A stretch of 64,000 nucleotides of DNA from NCBI GenBank assembly GCA_964017195.1, contig OZ024892.1:7334366-7398365 (forward strand), in the 5' to 3' direction. Position numbers and translations under genes: made by a program. The first letter of the stretch is position 1; every line of letters begins with the position of its first letter. The notes under the pieces are model-generated. The model ran no database searches, had not been told where the DNA came from, and was given only the letters and a program-made list of their open reading frames with translations. The stretch comes from Siderastrea radians (taxonomy: Eukaryota > Cnidaria > Anthozoa > Scleractinia > Rhizangiidae). Of this stretch, positions 1 to 12,111 are shown in pieces.

Positions 1-560
1 ACGGCGACATCGAAACCGAAAAAAAGAGTAGGGAGAGAACGCGGTTGACGCGGTCGTGGCACGAACCTCGACGAGTGTCTAATGTGCAGCTCGGCACAGG
101 CGATGTTTGAGCGAAATGTGCAAGCTAGAAAGAGGTCATGAACATGATTCTCATAAGCCTTGTCAGGAAAATAATCTATGACGGACAGTTTCAAGGAAGA
201 ATTGTTCGGAAATCCACATGCAAATACCACAAAGTTACACATACATTATTTTTCATTTTCAGTGCTGCAAACTTAATTTAACGAATGATGCCATTCAGCT
301 AAACGTACTCACATCATTCCAGAGTATTGAAGTAGTCCACAGTTTACCTTCAATTATACCACTACCAGCTGCGGTTCACTGCCTGATTTCAAAGTGTGAA
401 TATATATTATGAATAAAATTTTAGTTACAAGGGTTTTACAAACGAAGCAATATGTCATAGGACTTTGTCTCGTCATGATTAACCTGAACGCTAAAATTTT
501 ATTTTTCGTTTTAGTGGAACAGTGAAATTCATACTAAACTTCTTCACAGTTTATTTTGTT
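1..560. repeat. Direct repeat, copy A (partner 16390-17375)
   Basis: The segment from about base 25 to 560 reappears in the same order and orientation at 16390-17375, with roughly 10% point differences and one 420-bp insertion in the partner. A third short piece (around 11528-11585) matches its 3' end. No ORF is conserved between copies, so it is noncoding duplicated sequence or an old mobile element. Confidence 0.75.
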
Positions 561-720
561 TTTCTCTTTCCGAGGGGAACTTCTTCTTAGATCATTTTAA
601 ACCATCTTTAACGATTAACTGCTGATGTTTTTTAACTGCTTTGGCTTGAGATAAACGCATAGCTTTCCACTAGCTGTTATAACTTTTCCATCAATAATGA
701 AAGTGCAAATGGAAGATCAT

Positions 721-1013
721 TAGCCTCAGAAAACAGCTGACGTTTCGCGAGGTCGCCACTTGAGCCCTCGCAAAACTACGTCTGAGTAACGAGTGCAGAA
801 ATTTCATACTGATGACGCGTCACTACCCAGATTTAGGTAGTGCTTCGGATTGGTTGAAACGAAATTCCCTCGCGCTTCAACCAATCAAAAGCACTACCTA
901 GATCTGGGTAGTGACGCGTCATCAGTATGGAACTTCTGCGCTCGTTACTCAGACGTCGTTTTGCAAGGGCTCAAGTGGCGACCTCGCGAGACGTCGGCTC
1001 TTTCCTCAGGCTA
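721..1013. mobile_element. Foldback MITE with perfect 9-bp target duplication
   Basis: The 293-bp element is nearly a full inverted repeat, with arms about 721-860 and 875-1013. The ends read TAGCCTCAGAAAACAGC and, on the other strand, TAGCCTGAGGAAAGAGC. GAAGATCAT lies immediately outside both ends (712-720 and 1014-1022). A 9-bp duplication with long inverted arms fits a non-autonomous Mutator-like element; an 8-bp hAT duplication plus a chance base is the alternative. No coding capacity. Confidence 0.8.
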
Positions 1014-1489
1014 GAAGATCATGAGTGTTTGTCTCGAGTGCTGAACAATTAAATGAGACGTAAGATCGGACATGGGATATGATTGGGCGAGAGATTTGCC
1101 ATTTGAAAACATATTTCGGTTGTTGAGATTAGTCAGTATTGGCGAAGAAGTGCTGACCTTTTGTGTTATGATCGATTGAAAAAGAAAACAGGTTGTTAGG
1201 ACATTTTCTCGCCGCAAACATTAGAAACGACTGAAAAATCGAATTATGGTTCCCTCAGAAGAAACTATGATCTTACTTAAATCAAAATAGCGATTTAACA
1301 TTTGCCTGAAATAAGCCTGAAAATTTTCAGATTTAAAAGTTTTAAAAAGTTAAAAATTGAAAAATTTTGATCGTCTACCTATATTTATTATTATATTCCG
1401 GAGTTCTTCAGTGAGGTTGAAGAAGTGTTTCTCAGTGGAAAACTTTGCGATCTCCATTCTCATAATTATTGATAGCTTTGACGCATTTA

Positions 1490-1930
1490 ATTTTTTTTTC
1501 ACATCTTGGGGCCAATCAAAGGAAAAATTGTAAATAATTTTGCAAGTCTAAGAGGCTCTTTGATACAAACTAGTCATTCTTTGAGGATTGCTAGGGCCCT
1601 CACTGCTTTTAATTCTTTCAGACTGAGTATCAAGGATTTCTTCATCTCCAAGAAACAAGATCATTTTTCTGTTGAGAAACTTGGAAAGGTTTTTCAAGAA
1701 TACGAATATGCCTAAAATTTTAACTGGCGCTGTTTGATGATGGCAAAAATTTGAATTTTTCTTAGCTGTGTTGGGAGCTTCTCTTTCAAAAGACATTTGG
1801 ATTGTTCAAGAACCAGTGATATCGAATAGAAGTAGCTGCTTATCGTGTTAGCTCAGGATTGTCTCCAAAATTCTGAAAAAAAAATAGAAAAATACCAAAT
1901 GCATCGCGCTTTCTCACCGGGTCAAGTTGT
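1490..1930. repeat. Diverged segmental duplicate (partner 2980-3440)
   Basis: Shares long stretches with 2980-3440, such as GAGGCTCTTTGATACA, followed by the same order of blocks up to a pyrimidine-rich end. A shorter piece recurs at 4790-4980. The ORFs in it are not conserved between copies. Confidence 0.6.
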
Positions 1931-2044
1931 TTTCTTTTTCCCTGCTCAGTTTGGAAAAATGTCTTATTGATCCTGAATTAACTTCATGAATTGAGCTCAA
2001 TTTTTATCTAGATCCATTTCTTGTGGATCAACAAAGTTTATTGA

Positions 2045-2216
2045 TTCCTTCATTGAAACGTTCATTTATTCATTTATCCATTGATTAATAGATTGATTCG
2101 TTTATTCATTCATTCATCCATTGATTGATTGATTGATTGATTCATTCATTCATTCATTCGTTCGTTCATTCGTTCGTTTGTTCGTTCCTTTGTTCGTTCG
2201 TTCGTTCATTCATTCA
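2045..2216. repeat. (ATTC/GTTC)n tetranucleotide microsatellite
   Basis: Irregular tandem ATTC, ATTG and GTTC units over about 170 bp. Confidence 0.9.
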
Positions 2217-2582
2217 AAATGTCATCATTTCAAATTTTACGAGTGGTGAAATGGTGTGAGATCTGAAACCGAAACAACTTCATAAACTGCTCCCAAAACG
2301 ATCGGAATTCCCAAGATTTCTCGTTGTCAGACATGAGCAGATTGAACTCCAGAATTCTTTAACCTTTTGGCTAAAAGTTAAGCTTTTTTTGCCACAGTGT
2401 TTTGCTTCTTCAATTTTAAGCTTAGAAAGTCAAAGAAAAATCAGTGAAACTAAAAACTGCTTTCGATTAGTTTTGTAAATGGTTCCAGACCCTGTCCAGT
2501 GTATTTACCTGAACATGTAACCCTGCTTAGCCAGTAATTCCCTCCCTCCAAAAATTTGATATGATTTCAAACTTTTGCAACT

Positions 2583-2945
2583 GGAAAAACCAGCTATCAA
2601 GCAGTATCTTCATGTTGCACTGGTGTACAAGATGGCGCTGTATTCTCCTGTGGTGCTGCTGCTGCAGGAGATGGTTCTAACTTTTGAGTTTGTGGATGAA
2701 ATTCTAAAGTGTGACCATTCAGATGAAAGCTACTGAGCAGTACTTTCCTGTGGTACTGTTTATTATGCTGTACAAGGTGGTGCTAGCTTTTGAGTCTGTG
2801 GATGAAATTCTAAAGTGTGACCTTTCAAATGAAAGCTACTGAGCAGTACTTCCCTTTGCTACAATTTGTTGATCATGATGTACAAGATGGGTCCAACTTT
2901 TGAGTCTGTGGATGAAATCCTAAAGTGCGATCTCAATTTTTATTG
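2583..2945. repeat. About 110-bp tandem repeat family, cluster 1
   Basis: Three diverged units carry CAAATGAAAGCTACTGAGCA and a following TTTTGAGTCTGTGGATGAA block. The same units recur at 4259-4700 and, inverted, at about 12965-13080. Confidence 0.7.
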
Positions 2946-2979
2946 TAGATGACGCTTTCATTTATTTATTTATTTATTT

Positions 2980-3440
2980 ATTACTTTTTTTGTTTTCAGA
3001 TATCTCAGGGCCAATTCAAGTGCAATTGTAAATGCAAGTCTGCAAGTCTGTGAGGCTCTTTGATACATACTAGTTATATTGGGGGGGGGGGGGGGGGAGT
3101 TACCGAGGTCCTCAATTTTGATTCGTTCAGAAAGTATCAATGATTTCTTCATTTCCAAGAAGTAAGATCAGTTTTTTGAGAAACTTGAAAACATTTGCAA
3201 AAATATGAACGTGCCCAAAATTTTAACTGGTACTCGTTGATGATGGCAAAAATTTGAATTCTTCTCAACTGTGTTAGGAGCTTCTCTCTAGCTTTCAAAA
3301 GACACGTAGATTGTTTAAGAGCCAGTGAAATTGAATAGAAGTTGGTGATGGTTTTATCTGGCTTGTCTTTAAATGCTGAAAAAATATAGAAAGACACCAA
3401 ATTGCGTTGCGCTTTCTTGCCGGGCCAACTGCTTTCTTTG
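2980..3440. repeat. Diverged segmental duplicate (partner 1490-1930)
   Basis: Second copy of the 1490-1930 block, interrupted by an 18-base poly-G run near 3080 that is absent from the partner. Confidence 0.6.
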
Positions 3441-3469
3441 TGCCGGCTCAGTCAATAAACCAAAAAGCC

Positions 3470-3670
3470 ATATAGCACCATCCTTCTTTATTTCAATATC
3501 AAACCGAGTATTACAGCCATATCATGCATCTAGCGAGTAACCAGAAACGATTTTGAAAGAAAAATGTGTCCTACAAAACAGCTTAACCACAATTAGTCAC
3601 GCAAACCTTAGCTTTATAAGTTCTTTTATAGTCCCTTAATTTGAGGTTATAGTGCAGTTGTATGTCGGGG
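3470..3670 (-). pseudogene. Orphan copy of the TNF-like gene 3' UTR
   Basis: Closely similar to 4985-5165, including AATAAA on the minus strand at 3487-3492. No TNF-domain exon is visible next to it, so only the 3' end of a former neighbouring copy remains. Together with the dead exon 1 at 13.3 kb it shows that the locus was once a tandem array. Confidence 0.6.
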
Positions 3671-4258
3671 AATATCTGTTCGGAAGCCCTAAAATCGCCT
3701 GAGGCGGAACATCACCTCGGACTTTCATAACAAGAGAACTTATTAGTTCCTATTGTTTTCAGAGGGACAAAGGTATCGTTTAGAGTGCAAAATAAGAATA
3801 AGGTCAGCTGGTATTTTCGGAGAACCAGCAGCTCGGAAATTAGGTGTAGAATTCTGTCTACAAAACTTTTCTATGGCCTAAATTTTCAGCTAAATCCGCC
3901 GTACAGATCAATCTGTATTAGCTTACACAAGCCCTGAAACAATCTAAGAAAGCAGAAAATGATATTTCGAGTATTTTGCTAAAATTTTTTCGTTGGGTGC
4001 CCCTGTCAGTTGTGTTAGCCTGCGAACGCAGACGTGTTTCCAGCGGAGAGAAACGACAGCCGGAAATACGTCTGCGGTCGCAGGCTACTGTTGTGTTTGA
4101 AATCACTGCGTGCGCTCTCGTTTTTCTCGTGCGCTTTTGAATGAAGTTGAACCCGATGCCGAGCAGCACCCAAGACACATATGTTCCATAATTTCCCACC
4201 TTGCATCAATAAAAATAATAAAGCACAATCAGATTCAATGGCGGGTATATAGCAGCTA

Positions 4259-4700
4259 CATTCTCATGTGATGTAGAAGATGGTTTTACCTTTTAAGTGC
4301 GTGGATGAAATCCTTACGTGTGTCCATTCAAATGAAAGCTACTGAGCATTACTTTCCTGTGGTGCTATTTATTATGCTGTACAAGGTGGTTCTAACTTTT
4401 GAGCCTGTGGATAAAATCCTAAAGTGTGACCATTCAAATGAAAGCTACTGAGCAGTGCTTTCCTGTGGTACTGTTTATTATGCTTTACAAGGTGGTTCTA
4501 ACTTTTGAGTCTGTGGATGAATTCCTAAAGTGTGACCATTCAAATGAAAGCTACTGAGCAGTTCTTTCCTGCGGTGCTGTTTATTATGCTGTACAAGGTT
4601 GTTCTAATTTTCTAATTTCAAATGAAAGCTTTTGAGAATAACCTTCCTGTGGGGGTGTTTGCTGTGCCGTACAAGGAGTCCTAACTTTTGAATTTGTTCA
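4259..4700. repeat. About 110-bp tandem repeat family, cluster 2
   Basis: Four diverged units of the family at 2583-2945; they lie just downstream of the TNF-like gene 3' end. Confidence 0.7.
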
Positions 4701-5002
4701 TTAAGTCCTTGGTTGCAAAACGTCAGATATTACAATTTTTTCGGGAGGGGAGGGGGTGGGGAGACAGCAGGAGGGTAAGATTATTTAAGGATTTTAAAGA
4801 TTTGAATTATTCAAAACTGTGTTGAAAGCTTCTCTATTTACAAGAGGCAGTGGATTTTTCGACAACTTAAGAAATCCTACAGGTACTTTAAGGCTCAATT
4901 GGTTTGATGTTAAACTCTGGAAAAATTTTACAGTTGCGCTCTCTGTCTCACTTTTTTGTTTTTGAATCCCCAATAAACCACGAAGATATAGCACCATCCT
5001 TC

Positions 5003-5008
5003 TTTATT
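5003..5008 (-). terminator. Poly(A) signal of the TNF-like gene
   Basis: AATAAA on the minus strand about 195 nt beyond the stop codon at 5203. The 3' UTR from 5202 to about 4985 is copied almost whole at 3470-3670, signal included. Confidence 0.6.
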
Positions 5009-5202
5009 TCCATATCAAACCGAGTATTACAGCCATGCATCTCGCGTGTTACCTGAGACCTGATTTTGAAAGAAAACTGTCCCCTACAAAAAAGCCTAAC
5101 TACAATTAGTCAGGCAACCCTGAGCTTTATAGTCCCTTAATTTATGACGGTATGGTGCAGTTGGAATTGCGACGTTGATTTGTCGTCAAGCAACAATGAA
5201 GC

Positions 5203-8200
5203 TCAAATCAGAAACGCGCCAAAGTAAGTGTGATAGCTCCACATGTAAATTTTGACGGTGGAATGCACAGTCAACGTAATGACGTCACCAGCGTTAAGTT
5301 TGAACACCCCGCTTGCTTCCAAGGGTCCTTGGCCTTTTGCTTGATCCAGTGGTTGAATCATGGTAATTTCTTTGTTGTTTACACGTACATAGACCCTGTC
5401 TATGCTGCGAAAGTAAATTTGTGCGTAGATGTAGTACTGTCCAGGGGTGGGCACAGTCAGTTTTCCGTCTTGGTATGTCATACCGCCAGCAACGTGACTG
5501 TAAGAGTTACTGACATCCCAGTCTTTGATCACTGAAAGATAAATTAGAATCACTTTCAGTCAAGCTAGAAACGGCATTGTAGATTTACTGTGGATTTTAC
5601 ACCACAATGAACTGGGTTTAACTGCGATTTCCAACTTTGTCCAATCAGATTCTACATGATTTCCAAAAGTCTGGTTTGGTTCTGCACCAAAAGACTTTGA
5701 ACAAAAACAACCTTTTCCGGTTATGTAGAAATCTTATTAAATGTTGGGGAAACAGGTTACTCTCTATAAGTAGTCTGTGATGACAAAAAGGATTTTTGAG
5801 GGCATTTCCCAAATTTCTTATTCTCAACCAAGTAGATGACGCTTAATACCTGTGTTGGCTTGATAGGACATTACTTGTTTATTGGCAGCCTCGATGTGAG
5901 CAGTTGGCTTGTTTGGATCCTACAGTAGAAAAGGAAGAGAAATTTATCTAATATTACTGATAAGTCTGAATTTTTTAAACTGATTGTGCACTGTAAAATG
6001 AAAAGAGCTAATTTGGCCCCAAAAATGGGGCCGAAACGGGCGAGTCCAGATTGGTACTGCTCTAGGGCCAATTCAGCCTCATTGAAATGGGGCTGTTTCG
6101 GTATCAATTTTTGGGGCTAAATCGACCCTTCTATTGGGGCCAAATTAGACCATGTGAAGGGTCAATATGGAAAACACCAGTGCCGTTTTGGAATTTTAAA
6201 TGGCCAAAACAGCCCCCTAAAATTTTAGCCCTCTTGCAAATGACCCCTCAAAATAGAGCCAATTCAGCTCCATGTTGGGCCATTTCAGAAGTTGAATGGT
6301 CTTTTCCCTGCGTGCAGTTTTCTTCCCTTATTGGCAAAGACATGTAATGAAACTAAACTCAACTTGCAGCTTTCAAACACTCATTTATTTGGTTCTTGTA
6401 CATACCTTTTCAAACTGTACAACAATCAAGTGAATTACAGTTTTGAAGACTCTTGTGGTATACCATACATGATAAACTGTAAAATCTGTAAACTTTTATA
6501 ACAATGTATTTCCACTTAATGTAACATATTTTCCACTCTCATACCCAACTGGCATATACCTCAATCACAGTACAACACAGCAAAAAGCCAGTAACAGAAA
6601 ATAACAATTATGAAATTAGGAATGAAAAGTACTTTGGAACATTGCATCTGTTGTAATATGACTAAGCAATGCCTTAAAGAAGGGATTCCTCAGCATAAAG
6701 CTTCACACCCAACTGGCACATACCTCAATCACAGTACCACACAGCAAAAAGCCAAAACAGAAAATAATGTTTATGAAATTAGGAATGAAAAGTACTTTGG
6801 AACATTGCATCTGTTGTAATATGACTAAGCAATGACTTAAAGAAGGGATTCCTCAGCATAAAGCTTCACACCCAACTGGCACATACCTCAATCACAGTAC
6901 AACACAGCTAAAAGCCAGTAACAGAAAATAACAATTATGAAATTAGGAATGAAAAATACTTTGGAACATTGCATCTGCTGTAATATGACTAAGCAATGCC
7001 TTATAAAGAAGGGATACCTCAGCATAAAGCTTCACACCCAACTGGCACATGCCACAATCACAGTACAACACAGCTAAAGGCCAGTAACAGAAAATAACAA
7101 TTATGAAAATAGGAACGAAAAATACTTTGGAACATTGCATCTGTTGTAATGTGACAAAGCAATGCCTTAAAGAAGGGATTCCTCGGCATAAAGCTTCACA
7201 CCCAACTGGCACATGCCTCAATCACAGTACACCAAAGCAAAAAGCCAAAACAGAAAATAATGTTTATGAAATTAGGAATTATAAATACTTTGGAACATTG
7301 CATCTGTCGTGATATGACTAAGCAATGCCTTAAAGAAGGGATTCCTCAGCATAAAGCTTCACACCCAACTGGCACATGCCTCAATCACAGTACACCAAAG
7401 CAAAAAGCCAAAACAGAAAATAATGTTTATGAAATTAGGAATTATAAATACTTTGGAACATTGCATCTGTTGTAATATGACTAAGCAATGCCTTAAAGAA
7501 GGGATTCCTCAGCATAAAGCTTCACACCCAACTGGCACATGCCTCAATCATAGTACAACATAGCAAAAAGCCAAAACAGAAAATAATGATCATGAAATCA
7601 GGAATGATAAATAAATACTTTGGAACATTGCATCTGTTAAAGTATGACTAAGTAATGCCTTAAAGAATTAGGGATACCTCAGCACAAAGTTTCACACCCA
7701 ACTGGTATATACCTCAATTACAGCACAACATAGCAAAATAGCCAAAGCAGGAAATACATGTACGTGTAAAAAAATTATATGTAATTACCAGTTATAATAT
7801 TATTCAAAAAATACTTTAGAATAGAGCGGTTTTCAAATGAGTGTCGTCGTAAAACCAAAACCAAAGTAATTACTCTAACCAATCACAACAGGAACAAAAC
7901 ACAAAATGGACCAATCAGAATTCGAAGCAAATACAAGTAATTAGCATCAAGCGCGGGAAAACGTGTGCGAGCAAGTCACGATTGGTTTTGGTTTTACTTC
8001 TGATTGGTTGAGAAAGTGGCGCGAGCTTTTTTAACCAATCAGAGACCGAAGTAAGAAAAACCAAAGCAAACACAACATTACTTCCGACACTCAATTGAAA
8101 ACTGCTCTATTACATATGTTGCAATATGACTAAGCAATGCCCTACAGAGGGGAGACATACCTCAGCATAAAGCTTGGCACCCAATCACAGGACAGTGGCA

Positions 8201-11200
8201 AAAAGGAAAAAAAAAACAAACAAATAAAACATGAAAATAGAAATGGAAAATATTCTAGAATATTGCACCAGGTCTGTTGAAACAAGATTACGAGTCGTTC
8301 TGAACTGTTCTGTTACAGCTTGCTAAGCTGGAACTGAAACCCTTGTTCTGCTTAGGCATGAAGTGTTTATTGATTTTTCGAATCCGAAATGCATCCGGAA
8401 GTGCCTCCTTGACATCAGCAATGTCTTCTCCTCCATAGATCAGCAAGCTATATTTCTTTGTTGTTGGATCTGTGATTCTGAAAAAAAAAATGGAATTGTT
8501 GCTAAATATCCTGCTTGTATCTTTGCCAGCATAGTCACTATGGTTGACTTGCTTTACAAACAGTTGAATCATCAAGTGGCGTTAAATAGGTAGGTACATT
8601 AGATGTTGCTGCATTCTCTGTGCTTGGAGAGGGCTGAGGAGTGTAGGACATCCTTCACTTTACCTCGTCGCCGATGTAGAATTATGTTGATACACTACAT
8701 GAAGTACATGTGTTCTAATGACTTCAATGCTTAGATGATCTATTACGACTCAAGTCAACTGTTGATTAAATCCTGTATTATATCATTGAGTGATTGACAA
8801 GTATATAACTACTACAGTATACTTCAGTGTAGCACTTTGTAACTACCTGGCATGCCTTGACCACAGTACATTGTAATGAACAAACAGAAATGGATAATTT
8901 GAAATACTGCACATGCTGTATCATGATCAATCAATGCAACAGATACATGTAGGAAACTCCAGCATAACCCTCTGCACCTAACTCGCATATGCCTCGACCA
9001 AAGTACAACAAAGTAACAAACAAAACAGAAATGGATATTTTGAAACACAATCAAGCAATGCTTCAGACAGCAAATCTCAGCATAAAACTTCCCACCTCAC
9101 TGGCATTCTTCACAGTGCGACATACATGTAACAACAAACAAATTAGGAAGGATAATATGACACAATACAAATGTTGTAACCTGAATGCTCATGCTGTGGT
9201 TAGCTTTTAATTCACTTAAGCTTATGTAATATTTAAGCCTATGGCCTTTTCGTCCAATGTTGTAAGTAAACACGCCAATCAACCCTTCTTGTGACCAGCG
9301 ACAGGAATTATTTAACGTACCAGTACATTTCATTCTAAACTTACCTCCGTAATCTACGAAATTACAGCAGGCTAAGCAGATAGCAATCACTGCAATCATT
9401 GAAACGGCGAGAAATGTGGCGGCCAAAACATGCTCGGGAGAACACTACGTGTGGCAGCCGTAGATATAATGTACGTTGTGAAAGGGTTGCATACAGTTGT
9501 TCGGAGAGTGTAAAACGACAAGAAGATACAGTTCATCCACCATCTTTTCAAAACGAGTCAAATACCACTCGAAGAACAGCACAGAAACCGTTGAAAGCGG
9601 GCGCCAAAAATCGAACAGGCTCTTGGGAATGAACTCGTGTGCTCATGCTCAATTAGTACCCAAGCCTCCTCGGCCAGTCTGGTGATTCCAGTTTTGGCGG
9701 GATGTCAAAGCAGGGAAAATCGACCAAAGAAAACTTTATTGTTCTACCAACATTTCTAATAATAACAAAATTGAAATAGAATATTTAAAAATATAAATAT
9801 TTCGAGGTCCTATAATACGGAGAGGTCGTCGGTTGGAATCCCACCTGGAACTCATATTTTTTTTTCTGAGTTCTCTCTCCACCCCCCGCCTCTCCACACA
9901 TACCATTCTTTTCACGTATGCATTCTGTTTATTCATTTTTCTGTCCTTCATTTTTTTTTTTGTGATGAATACCAAAAGAGAAAAAGAATAATTCGAAAAC
10001 TGATTTCATAGAATACCGGTAATCTCACTGACAACTCATTCTCAGTCCAGCGTCAGTCTCTCAATTTCGTGCATTTCTCATATCAACAGTGAATAATAAA
10101 ATGCACGAGTTTGAAAGGAAAGTTTAAATTGACAAAATAAATAAACGTTACAGCAGCCAAGAGTAAACCTTTCGGTGGTTTTTCAGGTGATTCAGTTCGG
10201 TCAAGTACCAAAATGGCTCCCAAATTGAAGGCCATTTTGGGATCACCCAAAATGACCCTAATCGGGTTTACCCGAAATGGTCCTAACAGTTTGGGTCAAA
10301 ACAACTTTATGTCGGGGCCGAACTGTACCTAAGGGCTAAATTGATTTCTACAAGTGGGCTGATTCAGTTTTTGGTGGGGCTGAAATGGTTTTTAATGGGG
10401 CCGATTCAGACCAATTTTCCCGAAATAGCCCCACAAGGGGCCAAAACAACTACAGTGTCAAAGGGCTGAATCGGCATTTGGGGCTGAAACAGCTCTTTTG
10501 AATTTACAGTGTGTTTGTAAGTAATAGCTGAGAAAAAGACAAGGGTACTGCAACTTATAAATTACAGCTAAGAAATGTATAACTGTCAGCTCAGAAAATT
10601 TCAACTTAAGATTCCTTCCTTGAAGTCAGGAGCTCTTTACTTTAAGCTCCATGTGAAGAACTGAGAGCTGTAAAGTTATATCATTCGTGTTCATGAAGCT
10701 ACAACATTTTTATAAACCAGCCATTTCTTTTGGAATTTCTTAGAAAGAGCATTACCTCTGAGGGCCTCCAATGTATAGAAATTTTTTAACGTGAAGTTCA
10801 ACGTCAGAATGTTTGTGTTTGTTACCTGTAGAGGACACTTGCAAGGTGTTCCTTCATCCCCTTTACCACCTTTGGTTCCTGTGTCTCCTTTTTCTCCCTT
10901 TTCGCCCTAAAAAAATCAATTGATGTTTATATTTGGTATATGGGAGATTCACATTTCGGTTTTACGCGCTAAGTCTGTTTAGTCTAGTGGCATCATCACT
11001 GATTGATTACTTTACACGACAGGGCCCGGTTTGTCAAAGCTAACCCAGGATTCGCATCAATTTTTAATTCAGTTTTATTAACGACGTGGATTCCAGTAAA
11101 TTATTTTCACTTAACAACTTGCTGGACTTTGGCTGCTTTCAAACTGTCAATTAAAGTTAGTAGCTCTAATACTTTTGAGCAAAACTGAGTCAAAAACATT

Positions 11201-12015
11201 AGTCGATATTTGACCCATTATTAGCGCAAATCGGCTTTCGAACAACCGGCTCCAGAAGTAGAAAGAGAAAGTCTTAAGAATTGACGAGTGTAAGAATTGT
11301 AATACTTTATGTTACCTTTTGGCCACCTTTTCCATGAACATTGACGGTAATGGGAGTACCTGGAGATGGGCAAACTTTCTGTGAAACAAAAATAAGATTG
11401 AGGAAAACGATTCTGATACACGAATTTTGTATTGAGTTATCTTGAATAAGTAAAGTTGCACGTTTACTTACAATCCAGTCTGAAACAAGCTCTTCTGGTA
11501 CCGGCGACCTTATTTTATTTTATTTTAAATTTAACGCCAAAATTTTATTTTTCGTTTTAGTGGAACGGTGAAATTCATACTAAATTGGAGCTACAACAAC
11601 TTCTTGAACTACAGACGTGAAGGGGACTTATACGAAGTCAGCGATAAACTCAGGCTTTTCAAAGTTCTGAAACATTTCAATTTTTTCTGAAACGTACAAT
11701 GCAATCATATATATATATTTTTTGATGGTGAATATTCCAACACGGCTTCAAGACGTTGATTGTTGAGCGAGGTTCTCGGCCGTTCTAGTCAGTTCCCCGG
11801 GGTCAGCCGGTTCAAACGCGACTATCTGCGAAAGAGAGAAACGACTTGACTACGCCTGTCTGCAACAAAAAGATCGAAACATTGAGAAGCTATAGCTATT
11901 CCCCTGGATTAAAAAAAAATAATGATAATCTTACTTTGTTTCCAGTTGTATTATCTGCTTGGCAGAAATACAAGTTGGCGCAAATCAGGCCAACAAAGGT
12001 AAAAAGGAACTTCAT
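5203..12015 (-). CDS. Secreted collagen-like TNF/C1q-fold ligand (ectodysplasin-like), five exons
   Basis: Hand-built model with exons 11935-12015, 11316-11378, 10826-10906, 5850-5919 and 5203-5531. All junctions are GT-AG and phases agree; the total is 624 nt including stop (207 aa). Exon 1 encodes a signal peptide (MKFLFTFVGLICANLYFCQA). Exons 2-3 give a short collagen-like Gly-X-Y run (GQKGEKGEKGDTGTKGGKGD), then a CKC motif. Exon 4 starts the TNF homology domain (KPTAHIEA) and exon 5 finishes it, with strands GQYYIYAQIYF and YFGAFLI and the stop at 5203. Known for the family: collagen plus TNF domain is the layout of ectodysplasin-type ligands, which form trimers and bind TNF receptors. 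Inferred: a secreted rather than type II membrane ligand, because the N-terminus reads as a cleavable signal. It is short for the family, and C1q-related is the alternative. The TATA box, start and AATAAA support an intact gene. Intron 3 is 4.9 kb and full of repeats. Confidence 0.85.
5990..6325. mobile_element. GGGGCC-rich MITE-like element, copy 1
   Basis: Rich in short inverted GGGGCC/GGCCCC-type words. The left edge ACTGTAAAATGAAAAGAGC mirrors the right edge of the related block at 10190-10515 (AGCTCTTTTGAATTTACAGT). Lies inside intron 3 of the TNF-like gene. Confidence 0.5.
6530..7790. repeat. 164-bp tandem array, about 8 units
   Basis: CCCAACTGGCA recurs at about 6544, 6708, 6872, 7037, 7200, 7364, 7527 and 7697, a period of about 164 bp. 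Each unit carries an AATCACAGTAC block and an ATTGCATCTG block. Isolated decayed units continue to about 9210. The short ORFs within are periodic shadows of the array. It lies in intron 3 of the TNF-like gene. Confidence 0.9.
7824..8107. mobile_element. MITE with TA target duplication (Tc1/mariner-like), copy 1
   Basis: Ends GAGCGGTTTTCAAATGAGTG and, on the opposite strand, GAGCAGTTTTCAATTGAGTG; TA abuts both ends. The interior has several CCAATCA-type words. A second member is at 36813-37076. The 284-bp element has no ORF. Confidence 0.75.
8285..9400 (-). CDS. Candidate small secreted-protein gene inside the TNF-like gene intron (partial model)
   Basis: Two exon-like pieces are visible. The 5' piece (9345 to about 9400) begins MIAVIAICLACCNFVDYG, a hydrophobic signal-like start, and ends at a GTAAG donor in phase 1. 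The 3' piece (8285-8477) follows a long pyrimidine tract plus CAG; it reads ITDPTTKKYSLLIYGGEDIA and onward to a stop after FMPKQNKGFSSSLASCNR and a short tail. Direct joining is out of phase, so at least one internal exon is missing or the two pieces are unrelated. I recognise no family. Both are on the same strand as the host gene, so alternative exons of that gene are possible. The acidic, codon-like C-terminal piece is the more credible part. Confidence 0.35.
10190..10515. mobile_element. GGGGCC-rich MITE-like element, copy 2
   Basis: Same word composition as 5990-6325, ending in AGCTCTTTTGAATTTACAGT, the mirror of the other copy's left end. Confidence 0.5.
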
Positions 12016-12103
12016 CACGACAGCGCTCAACTTGACTCGGCAAAATAAGTTAAGAACATAGAATAAGTCACTTACGAAATGGTTGTTTACTTCAAAAAGA
12101 CGT

Positions 12104-12111
12104 CTTTTATA
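12104..12111 (-). promoter_or_regulatory. TATA box of the TNF-like gene
   Basis: TATAAAAG on the minus strand, about 90 nt upstream of the start codon at 12015, which leaves room for a 5' UTR of roughly 60 nt. The surrounding promoter is duplicated near 13465 with the TATA box preserved, which argues for function in the ancestor. Confidence 0.6.

Noticed and set aside
3918..4199. 93-codon ORF with Arg/Cys-rich composition
   Set aside because: It covers a short inverted repeat (CCTGCGAACGCAGACG...) and has no homology that I recognise.
6610..7475. Repeated short ORFs with ASHPTGT motifs
   Set aside because: They follow the 164-bp tandem array and are interrupted at each unit; noncoding repeat.
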